64,000 bases of DNA from Cokeromyces recurvatus (lineage: Eukaryota; Mucoromycota; Mucoromycetes; Mucorales; Mucoraceae). The notes beneath the pieces were generated by a model, which was given only the letters and a program-made list of their open reading frames with translations, was not told the origin of the DNA and did no database searches. The DNA is taken from positions 310,001-374,000 of the forward strand of contig NW_026251410.1 in NCBI RefSeq assembly GCF_025118155.1, written 5' to 3'. The translations under genes were made by a program, and so were the position numbers. Positions 48,788 to 58,925 of the stretch are shown piece by piece (the first letter of the stretch is position 1; the number at the start of each line of letters is the position of its first letter).

Positions 48788-51700
48788 ATGACTTCAGGTA
48801 ATAATAAAGGAGAAAAAAAACAAAACAAAACAAAATAAATAAATAAAAGTTTATAAATAAGCCAAAATAACCTTTTATATATAAATCATTCTATAGACGA
48901 ACATTATATATGTCAAAGGGCTGCAAATGCTATTATTTCTGAAATAGGACCTTTTAGAGTATCAACTGATGCTTTACAAACTATCAACCAATTTTTAGAC
49001 GAATTTATAGTACTTTTATTGACTTGTTCACTTTCATTAGACTTATCACAGATTAAAACTGCTATTTTCAATTTATTACCATCGACATTAGGAAAGAATG
49101 CTATTGTAGAAGCTGAACTAGAGGTTAAATCGTTTACAGAGATAGAGTCCATTGATTACGATCTGTATGAACGTATGCGTAAGTTGGAAGGTTCTCAGTT
49201 TCCTATAGAAAAAGCCATCCCTTTATTAAGAGAGAAATGTTTTCAGTATTGTACATTAGCAGATAAGGAAGACCAAATACATTTACAAAGGAGAATGAAA
49301 CATAATAACGATTCAGTTATCGTCATTTCACCGATTGTAGCTATATATGTCACAACAATTATAGAACATGTAGCAGAATATCTGTTAACAGCTGTAGCAA
49401 TGACAGCAGAGCATGAAGATACTGATTATATTCGAGTAAAAGAAGTGTTTTTGGCTTTGATTGATGATATTCAATTAGGGCATGTCTTCCAAAAAATGAG
49501 TTTAAAAGATAAAATGGAGGTAAGCATGCAGATGAATAAAACTAAAAAGTGGAATGCCTATATATTAAATCTTTTTTATTCTTATTCTATACATATATAG
49601 AAAAGAGCTGGAGTATTCCAAAGTTATAGATCACCCTACTTATCATCAATTAGCAGTAGAAAAAGTTATACAACAACAGTTGATAGTAAGTTTTATATGC
49701 TATCATGTTTTCTCATATATTTAAATATACTACCTGTTACACAGACGAAACTGAATCTTTTCTCAATATTTCTTTTGACGATCTTGATTTGGACTATCTT
49801 GAAGATAATTCACAAACAAGCACGTTATCGGCAAAAATACCCGACATAACTAGACCCCAATCTACCATGTCACATAATACCGTTAATAGTCGAAAATCGA
49901 CCTACCATCTCTTTAAAAACAATAGAAACTCATTAGCTAATAGTAATGCATCACCACGTGCGTCTGTCTATGACCCAGATTTACCTATTATGAATTTTGA
50001 TGATTTAATCAAATCAGGAGAAACTGTCAAAGTCTCGCTTACACCAAATAGATTAAAATCCATTGAAACTAAAGATGAGCTTGTGGTTCCTGAACCAAAA
50101 TGGGAACGACGTTCAATCTCATCACAACGACTCTCTGAACATATTGTGTCAAGACCTTCTTCACCGCTTGCCCGACATAATACAAATTCAAGTCATAATG
50201 TCAAAAGTAAACAAAGAGCTTCAAAAACATCTTCTATTTCTTCTTCTATAGCTTCAATATCCAACATAACTACTACAACGACCACTACTACAGCTTCTTC
50301 ATTAAGTAATGGTTCTTTAGATGATTACCATCAACAGTTATCAATTGAAGTTGCAAAAATTAATATTCGAAACAATGAAACACCTACTTCTCCCCTTAGT
50401 AAAAAAAGCTTTATTGTTACAGATTCTAATCGATTTGAAAACCCTCGTGAGGCACCGAAGCCACCGATAACGCCACTTACAGCATTATCACCAAAAAGCA
50501 AGACAATGAATACCATTATAGATACGACGCCAAAAAGCATTTATAAGCCGCTACCTTCTAGTTTGTCCAGTCCAACAACTACAGACATTAAACAAAGTAA
50601 GGCTTTATCAAAGAATTCGAAATCAACAAATAGCTTGTCTCTTGTAGAGGAACCTACCTCTTCTAATAAAAAGGCCTCTACAATCAGTATAAAATCGCCC
50701 AAAATATCCCCCTTTAAACATTCAAGGACATCATCTCCAGAACTGAACGTCCCACAAACATCAAAGTCAAATAATTCGACTAATACTTTTAATACCAATG
50801 GAATGATTATTAGAAGAAGTAGTATGAGTAGTAAAAAAAGCAGAGAAAGTTTACGCAAATCAAAAGAAGAAGAAATAAAGCGAGAGCCATCTAATGAACC
50901 ACCTCTACCGTCAACAACAAAGATTGCTAAAAAGCATTATAACGAAGAAATGATTAAAACTTTAACAGATGAGCCACAAGAATATATAACAGAGTTAAAG
51001 TATGTACAAAGCAAAGAAGATATTTTTACCTTCAAACCGGCAAGTACGGTTTGAAAAAAAAAAGAAAAAGAAAAAAGAAAAATTATAATAAATGATACTC
51101 TATCTAATAGCACTACTTGTTCTATTACTAGTATTAATAATGCAGTTAAAACTGATTTCAATACAAGTCTATTTGTAAGGTTAAATGATCACCATCTAGA
51201 AGATTACAATACAGATACAATTGGCATAAACAGGGTATTCAATAATATAGACAGTGGCAATGGATTGATAACTCAAGATAAAATGAATAATAGCTTGTCT
51301 CCTGAAAGGCCTTCAAGTATAGTTGCCAAACGTGTATCCATGCTTGGGAATAATCGACGTCAGTCATTGCATGAAAGTTATGCAACAGAAAAATATAATC
51401 AAGATAACTTATTGCATCAACGAGTGAGTGCGTCTATTAAGCAATGGGATGACAAGGTTGAGCAGCGAGAAACTACTGCTACGCCTGTCCCTCATAGACG
51501 TTCTGTATTAAGACAATTACAGCTCAGGGAGCAAGAGGAGCAGCGTACTCATGGTGTATTGGACAAAGTATTGAAATTTGAACGTCGTGCTTCTTCTTTG
51601 GATGAATTTACCCGGAGGGAACGATTTATGTATCTCCAGCAGGATCCTTCGGTTATTGAAAAAAAGTCAAGTATCTTGACTACAGGTCAAAAACGACTCT

Positions 51701-51888
51701 ACGTTAAACCACTCGTATATCGAGCCTTAGGGATTGATCAAACTACTCAAACTGATTTCCCTGATGATACTATTATAGACAAGGATGAAGAAATTCATGG
51801 TAAGGTTGAGGGCGATGAAGAATGGTTTTTACAAGATTGGGATGATCAAGAAGAGGTTACCATTGTGGAATGGCTTCTTGGGGAATAA
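48788..51888 (+). CDS. Uncharacterised protein with N-terminal histone-fold-like region and long disordered tail
   Basis: Five exons (48788-48797, 48897-49519, 49601-49685, 49745-50999, 51132-51888) give about 909 residues. The first 80 residues (ANAIISEIGPFRVSTDAL, then LDEFIVLLLTCSLSLDLSQI) look like a histone fold. Residues about 145-210 (VIVISPIVAIYVTTIIEHVA, later VKEVFLALIDDIQLGHVF) strongly resemble the H2A helix 2-3 region. About 450 Ser/Pro/Lys-rich residues follow, then a C-terminal part rich in charged helices ending EWFLQDWDDQEE. I do not recognise the family. The junction before the last exon is uncertain. The frame upstream and downstream is the same and is broken only by TGA at 51052-51054, which the GTATGT...CTAG intron (51000-51131) removes. 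Exon 1 holds only ten coding bases. Confidence 0.7.
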
Positions 51889-52037
51889 AATAAATAGTCA
51901 CACTTATTGCTCTAGCCAATAAGACACAAATACATCATTTCTTATTAAATCTATAATATTTTGGTTTTTTTTTATTATAATTGAGAAAAGAATAATCTCC
52001 TTTAAATAACTAATCAAAAAACAAGAAAAAGAAAAGG

Positions 52038-52769
52038 ATGAGTTCATTATTATTACCAACTGTATACCTTGGAGGATGTATTGCTGCAATGAGTGCATTT
52101 TCATATGTATATCGCAGGGCAACAAGTAATCATTATTTTTTATTTTATTTTATTTTATTTTTTTATTTTCTTAAATGTACATGTATACAAATGGCTAAAC
52201 ATGCTTTTTAATATTCTTCATTTACAGTGACTCGCTCGATTGAAGCATGGTTCCCAATTAACACACAAAAAGAAGAATATATTGCACTTTTAAATAGTGA
52301 ATCAGCCATCCCAGAACATCATTTACGTGCAGCCCTTTTGCGTCGAGCCATGGAGGCCGTCCGTCGTCTTATCCAAGTCCAACAAGAAAAGCCTGCTCTA
52401 CAACAGTTGATGAAAGCAGGTAGCATAGGTGATGATCTTTGGCAGGAGTTTAGTGCAGCTGAACAAGAAATCACAGCCGAGTTACAAGAAATTGCATTAG
52501 AGGCCAACACCTTTAAAGAAGGATGGGGACAGACAATCTTTAGTACAGCAGCTCAAATGTTAGAACATGAAAAACAAAAGCAACTGCAAGTAGAAATGAA
52601 GGCTATGCTAGAAGAAGAAACACTACGCAAGAAGAAGGAGGAGGAAAGAGAAGCCAAGGAAGCTAAAGAGAATGAAGCTAGACGTGCCAAAGAGGCTAAA
52701 AAAGCCGAAGAAGAATTATTGAGAATGGAAGAGCAAGAAAAGAAAGCAGCAGCTGCTAAAAAGAAATAA
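52038..52769 (+). CDS. SEC66: Sec66 (Sec71), subunit of the ER Sec63 translocation complex
   Basis: Two exons (52038-52125, 52228-52769) encode 209 residues. The first exon carries a transmembrane helix (LLLPTVYLGGCIAAMSAFSY). The conserved Sec66 domain follows: LRAALLRRAMEAVRRLIQVQ, ALQQLMKAGSIGDDLWQEF and EANTFKEGWGQTIF. The C-terminus is a charged coiled coil of Glu/Lys/Ala ending in a lysine run. In yeast this subunit joins Sec62, Sec63 and Sec72 to drive post-translational import into the ER. It lies 149 bp after the histone-fold gene on the same strand. Length is normal for the family. Confidence 0.9.
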
Positions 52770-53059
52770 ATCCATGCGCTTTTTTCTATATACATATATA
52801 TATCAATATATAAAAATTGAATAAAATAAATAAGCTATATTATTTATGGATGAGTTATTCTTTTATATTCTCCTTAAAAAAACAGAAAAAGATAAAAGAA
52901 AAAAAAAAACTTGTTTAATGTAGTACAGTAGATTCTGTCAACTATGAATGTCGTTGACGAAGAATCCCAAACATAATAAATCGAAAGTATATAAAGAAGT
53001 GTTATTACTTTTATTTTTCTCTTTATTTATTTTTTATTTTTTATTTTTTTCGTAAAATT

Positions 53060-54575
53060 ATGGTGCAATCTTCGGCTCCAATATTTGTTGAACTTGGTAT
53101 TGTCGGTCCTGATGTGCTAGAAATCATTTCAGAATTAATATCACTTGTTTGTATTTCAGCATTATCAGCAGCTATTGGATCAAAGACATTTGGAGAGAGC
53201 TTAAAGACAATAAATTATGGTCGTTTTTTAGTTATTCTGCTTTATTTAGTATCTTGGGCCTTTGCAGTTACATCTGTTGTAGTTGTGTCTACTAATAATA
53301 GTAATATAGAATTACTAAATAGAGCCCCCTAATTTTCTGATTGATTTTTTCCCCCCTTCGTAACTAGATAATATAATTTCATGTACTCTAGGAATGCTTT
53401 CCTGCGATATATTTTATGCTGGGAGTAAAATTATAATTTATGCTTGGTTAATTGAACGTATTCATCTTGTTACTGCAGTAAAAACATCTCGTTTTAAAAC
53501 ATGTCAATATAAAGCTCATATAGGGCTTTTATGTCCATATATTATTATATTCGTCCTGATGGTATATTCCAGATTATAGATAGATCATAATTGTATGTTA
53601 ACATAATCTTTTAGTTAACTTATAGAAATATATATCTCGAATCTGATGGAAAATGTACTATTGGTCTTCAATTAGTTGCAAGTGTTCCTTTACTTGTAAG
53701 TTATTTTTTTTTAAAAAAAAGGAGGGGCTTGTATAGTATTCAGATGCTAATATCTATATACATGTACATATATACATATTTGTATATTGATAAATTAATA
53801 CATAGGTTTACGATTTTGTAAGTACATACAAAAATCTATTTTTTTCTTCTTCTCTAAAATGAGTATTCAATATTTGGTTGGTATTTAGATACTTAATTTG
53901 TACTTGACTTGGCTCTTTATGGCACCTTTAATGAATGTTGGCTTATCCTCAAAGGTGAATTGGAAGAGGTCAAAGCTGTATAGAGTAGCACGTCATACTT
54001 TGGTCGCCTCTATTGTATCTCTATTAATCTCATTTGTGAATGTATTAGTTGTTGTTATTACACATGGTCATGAAAGGGGTTTGGTTTGTCTTACAATGTG
54101 TACACTAGATGTGACGGTAAGATTTAATTGATTATTTTAACTCATGAAGCTAAATAAATATGTATATACATATATGTGTATAACGCTATATAGATCAATG
54201 CAGTAACTGTCTATTGGGTAAATATATATATATATATATGAATATTATATATATTTATATATGTTAATATATACAAGTTATTGCCCTTATTATAACTCTA
54301 TAAAATAGGTTACAACAAATCGTCGTACAAATAAAACCAAAAATACAAGTGGGAGAGGCAACAAACCTTTTCGTGAATCAGAAGATCGTATCTCGGCTGA
54401 ACTTACTTTTGATGCTCAAGAGCCACAAAATCATGATAATATTTCTAAATATGAGTTTGCTTCTATACATTTAGACCGTGATAGTAAACTAAACATGAAT
54501 GAAGATGATAGTGGCGAAAGTGTTAGATCAATACAGATTTCGCAACTAAGTGCAAAACCATTACACCGTTATTAA
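53060..54575 (+). CDS. Multipass (about 7 TM) membrane protein of a fungal family, receptor-like
   Basis: Seven exons (53060-53300, 53392-53561, 53615-53695, 53806-53817, 53889-54116, 54194-54217, 54309-54575) give 340 residues. About seven hydrophobic spans are visible. Conserved-looking segments are MLSCDIFYAGSKIIIYAWLIE, a DGKCTIGLQ loop between spans, VPLLVYDFILNLYLTWLF, KLYRVARHTLVASIV and RGLVCLTMCTLDVTINAVTVYW. The last 90 residues are a polar, cytoplasmic-looking tail. Topology resembles fungal GPCR-like proteins, but no ligand or G-protein motif can be read, so receptor function is only a guess. Exon 4 is 12 nt and exon 6 is 24 nt; both preserve frame and are needed to join the spans. 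Confidence 0.8.
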
Positions 54576-54866
54576 TTCTAATTTTGCTTTTTCTAATAAA
54601 ATATATAAGACCAGTTTTGTTATCAAGGTAAACATGTATAAAGTAGTTTATTAAGATTATAGTGGCTCTATATAAATATATGTAAATATGTATATATAAA
54701 ACAAAAGACTTTATAAAATAGTATAGGGTAGCAGTATTATTTGATAATAGCAAACAATAATATTACCGTGTTTAGTAAGATATAATATTTGACCTAGTAA
54801 TTCGTGAGCAATACATAGCCCATTAGAGAGTCTCATGGTACGCTATTAACCAATTTCAAGGAAAGT

Positions 54867-54909
<43 letters not shown>

Positions 54910-54984
54910 AACAAAACAAAAAAAAATCGCAATAGAAATTATATTTTATCTTAAACATATAAAAAGAATAAAAGGGTAATTATA
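54576..54984. other. Convergent intergenic region with AC microsatellite
   Basis: Between two facing 3' ends. An AC repeat of about 16 units lies at 54874-54906. There is no gene. Confidence 0.6.
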
Positions 54985-57002
54985 CTACTTGTCTTCAGCA
55001 TGCTTTTCTTCGGACGTAATTGGTTCTCCATCAATATTGTTTGAATCAGCTTGATACTGTTGTTGACCATAATATTGCTGATACCATTTATAATAAGCTT
55101 CTTGTTGTTCTGGCGTAAGTTGTTGACCATTATAATATTGATTATAGTAAGCTGTATAATCAAAGTTTGTTTGCTCATCTGAGTCATTTGTCTTGCTTTG
55201 ACCGGAAGAGGGATAGGCGTCTTTTGATTGAGCAGGATCATTTCCTGATAAAGTGTTATCATATTCTGGATATTGTTGATAAGCTATATAAAATATAAGT
55301 CAACAGTATATTAAAATTATCACTAATATCATTTTCTTACAAGAACCATCATTATAATACTGTCCATAATATTGATTATATTGCTGCTGATAATCATATC
55401 CGCTTTCATCATATTGATCATATTCTTGCTGTTGAGGCTTGTATCCTCTTGAATTATATCTTCCTTGATTAGCCTAATTTATAATATAATTAACTACAGC
55501 CAACACAATAATGCAAAGACTCATTTTACCTCTGCTATTTTATTTTCGATAAGTTGCTTTGCAATAGAAACGCAATTAGGATCACCTTATTGTTACAATT
55601 ATAAGTACAAATATAATAACTTTTTAAAACGCTTACCTACCAGATATATTTACAGTACGTTCAGTAGAATTGGGATCTGCCTGCGTATCAATCTTTACAC
55701 AAGCACCTGATTGATCCTGTATAGACCGAATAGTTTCTCCACCTGATTAAAAATAAAACAAAATAAAATAAATTTGCTATGAACTGCGTAAAAATAAATA
55801 AATATATTTACCTCTTCCAATGATAAGACCAACGATTGATACAGGAATATTTATAGAGGCGTGCTCTTCATCCGATTTTCCTATACGACTACTATAGCCA
55901 TTATTGCCTTGTTGATTATTTGCATTCCAATTTCGAGTAGTAGTTGACTAAAATAAAGAAGTTAAACAAACTATATATATATATATAAAGATATATTATA
56001 TGTTATTACGTTATTATTTCCATAAACAATGTCTTCAATAAGTGATTTTGCAGCTTGAATAGCAGATTCAGATCCTATTAGAGTAATCATTCGCTCATTA
56101 TGTTGATTATCTGAAGCAATTATAATATTGGCTTTGCTACGCTTCTTAAAGTCGCGAATTGTTTCGCCACCACGTCCAATGACAAGACCTACTTTATTTG
56201 CAGGAATCTGGATAGTTGTTGAAGATTCATTTTCTTGATCATTATTACTGCTGCCTGAATATCGATCATTTTCGTTTGATTGAGCATCAGATACCATTTG
56301 GCGAATCATATCACGAGCAATAGCTATTTGATCTGATTCACCATATAAATAAACAACTCTTTCATTACCAACAGGATCTTGAAAAAAAAAAGGGCTTAAG
56401 TTATACATAAACATATAAATTAGTTTCCTTACCATTAGCAAATTGGACCTTAGTGACACCAGACATACGTTCAATCTTTTTTAGATTTTCCCCCCCTTTG
56501 CCAATTAGTAAACCAACCAAATGATTAGGAACACTATATTCTTCTTGTTTTTGAGAATTATACGAAGATTTTCGTTCCTCTGAACCAAGACCATATCTTC
56601 GTGATTCTTTAACATCATCTAATTAAAAGAAAAAGTTATAAAAAATAAAAAGTGATGGGGAAGGTAAGACATACAAGACGGTCTTGAAGAACCACCATCA
56701 TATGCACTTCGTTTACTGCCGTAATCATCTTGAGAGGATTTAGTTGTAACAGAGTTATCATCGCTATAGCTTCTTTTAGTACCTATAAAAAAAAAGTTAG
56801 TTTTACATCGAAATAGTAGTAAACAACATGTACCAGTTGATAAATGAGAACTGACAGAAGAGGATCCAGCAGTTGATTGCCGTTTCAACTTTTCAGCAAT
56901 AGCCCTTGCTTTTAATAAAGCATCATTAAAATCAATAGAAGAAGACTTTTCTGAAGTTAAAGATGGCGGTGGGGGAACCGCTGAATAATTCTTTTCTGTC
57001 AT
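54985..57002 (-). CDS. KH-domain RNA/ssDNA-binding protein, FUBP/KHSRP-like
   Basis: Nine exons (57002-56834, 56782-56675, 56618-56433, 56377-56010, 55947-55812, 55742-55641, 55585-55530, 55473-55341, 55283-54985) give 518 residues. Three KH domains are marked by GxxG loops: GLLIGKGGENLKKIERMSGV, GLVIGRGGETIRDFKKRSKA and GLIIGRGGETIRSIQDQSGA. The C-terminus is rich in Tyr/Gln (YNQYYGQYYN, then QQEAYYKWYQQYYGQQQ), as in FUSE-binding proteins. Such proteins bind AU-rich mRNA elements or single-stranded DNA to control transcription and RNA decay. The target is unknown. It shares a roughly 120-bp promoter with the divergent HemK gene. Confidence 0.9.
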
Positions 57003-57038
57003 AATTAAGTAATAAAGAATAATAATAATAATAATAGT

Positions 57039-57083
<45 letters not shown>

Positions 57084-57120
57084 AAAAAGACAAAGGTGGG
57101 TATTAAGACAGTCACCTGCT
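57003..57120. promoter_or_regulatory. Bidirectional promoter between KH protein and Mtq1
   Basis: Only 118 bp separate the two divergent start codons. The segment contains an AAT microsatellite (57017-57070) and an A run. It must hold both core promoters or overlap the 5' leaders; no specific factor site is evident. Confidence 0.6.
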
Positions 57121-58159
57121 ATGCTTATAAAGCTGGAAAATTTGCTTCTCAATCATTGTTATTATTTTATAATGAGATTAAGAATGCAAGTCAATAAATG
57201 GTTTCAAGCTTTAATACCAGTATGCAATGGTGATAAAAGTCATGCTAAAAGACAGCTTATTTGGCTTAAAGAAAAAGTTCTGATAGAGAATAATAGAAAT
57301 CAGTCATTACCTCTAAGTTCTTTATCACAAGCAGAACAAGATTTGCTTGATTCATATATTGAGCAACGCATCAAGAAGCATAAACCTTTACAATATATAT
57401 TAGGTAATTTAGTTGATATTAGAGTATATACTTAGTATTCATATTATTAGGTAGTCAGCCATTCTGTGAGTTGGATATCGTAACACGACCTCCTATATTG
57501 ATCCCAAGGTAAACTAAATACTATCTGTTTACTTTTTGAAGACTTCTTATATTATTAGATTTGAGACGGAGGAATGGATTATGAAAGTATCTAATTTAAT
57601 ATCTGATCAGTTATCAAAAGGACAACGATTGTCACAGCCCTTGGAAATTCTAGATGTTGGTACAGGTACTGGCTGTATAGCACTTGCTCTAGCAAGGCAT
57701 TTACCCAGGGACTCTGCACATGTGACTGGTATTGATATTTCTAGTGAAGCTATCGCATTAGCTAATCAAAACTATCATAATTGCAAACAGTCTTTAAATA
57801 ACACAGTTAGTTTTAAAGAAATCGATGTTTTCAAATTAAACCAGCAGCCAAACATGATTGTATCAAATCCTCCGTATATTACTACAAATGAATATAAGGA
57901 TCTAGAACCAGATGTCAAAGATTGGGAAGATCCAAGGGCTTTGGTAGCAGCAGAAGAGGGAACATTTGTACATAAGCGGATTATTGAACTTGCAAAAGAG
58001 TGTCGACCTGTATTTAAAGATATACCTTATCTTTTTATGGAAATCGGAGGTAGACATCAAGTTGAGATATTGAAAACACAAATGAGTAAGAATGGATTTC
58101 AGAATATTGAAGTTTGGAAAGATTTTGCTGATAAAGATAGAGTCATTTTAGGTTATTAA
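57121..58159 (+). CDS. MTQ1: Release factor glutamine methyltransferase, HemK / Mtq1 type
   Basis: Three exons (57121-57403, 57451-57508, 57559-58159) give 313 residues. Landmarks are the N-terminal helical domain ending HKPLQYILGSQPFCEL, the substrate-linked RPPILIPRFETEEW, the SAM-binding LEILDVGTGTGCIALALARH, and the catalytic VSNPPYI, which binds the glutamine side chain. The enzyme methylates the Gln of the GGQ motif in class 1 release factors. The N-terminus is long and hydrophobic/basic, which fits mitochondrial import and the Mtq1 branch. A second in-frame ATG at 57172 (MRLRMQVNKWF) could be the true start. Confidence 0.9.
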
Positions 58160-58458
58160 TAACAAGCTTTTTTTTTCATTCTCTTCTAAATGCATATACA
58201 AACATATTTTAATTAAAGATGCCTATAAAGAATATATAACAGAAAGCTTCGTTTATACAATTATTCCTATTTAAAGTCGTATGACCTTTTATAAAATAAA
58301 CCTTGTGTGAGTCCCAATCAAAGAAAAATCATATGGCATAAAATGATACTAGAAAAATAAAGTTTTTTTTTATTATTATTTCTTCTACATAATCTACATT
58401 GAATCTCCTCCGCCCTCTTTTTTCTTTTCACTACTTTCCTCTTCTTTCTATCAGAATC
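58160..58458. other. Intergenic, 299 bp
   Basis: AT-rich spacer with a T8 run and a T/C-rich stretch just before the next start codon, consistent with a promoter. Nothing else is seen. Confidence 0.5.
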
Positions 58459-58503
58459 ATGGCAATAAAAGGTCCTATATATTGGTATGTATTATTAAAA
58501 AAA

Positions 58504-58541
<38 letters not shown>

Positions 58542-58875
58542 ATAAATATATACACATATATGTACATATATACATGTATTTAAATAATGATATTGTTACA
58601 GGGCTGTTGTGCCATTCACAATTATTACAGTATTTACTATTTCTAAAGCTGGTAATAAACCATCCCCATCACAGCATCCTATACGATTTATACCATCAGG
58701 AGAACCTCAATTTGATTCAGCAAATATGGATAGAATTCGTGCTGACTGGCATTTAAAAAATAATGGAATTGGATTACGAGATGTTAGGTATATATTAAAT
58801 AATTTTAATAGTAATGATAACATATTTTGTTTCTAAGGGTACATGTTATATAGTCGAAGTGGAGGAGGTGTTTAA
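58459..58875 (+). CDS. Small conserved-looking membrane protein, 77 residues
   Basis: Three exons (58459-58484, 58602-58787, 58854-58875) encode 77 residues. It starts MAIKGPIYWAVVPFTIITVF, which is one membrane helix near the N-terminus. It continues with HPIRFIPSGEPQFDSANMDR and ends LKNNGIGLRDVSRSGGGV. The choice of the last acceptor gives the glycine-rich SGGGV end, which I think is common in a family of small fungal proteins; the alternative upstream acceptor would end in RVHVI. I do not know the function. The first intron holds a TATC microsatellite (58509-58540). The stop is 50 bp from the facing FMP27 stop codon. Confidence 0.7.
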
Positions 58876-58925
58876 ATTGTATTGTGTCTGCATAATAATA
58901 AAACTTTCTTCCCCCACAAAATAAA

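Noticed and set aside
52319..52795. Antisense open frames over Sec66
   Set aside because: They mirror the charged coiled-coil codons of the real gene and show no domain.
54951..55262. 103-codon minus frame beginning MITLYQEMILL
   Set aside because: It is out of frame with the KH-protein exon that covers the same bases and whose Tyr/Gln-rich tail is typical of the family.
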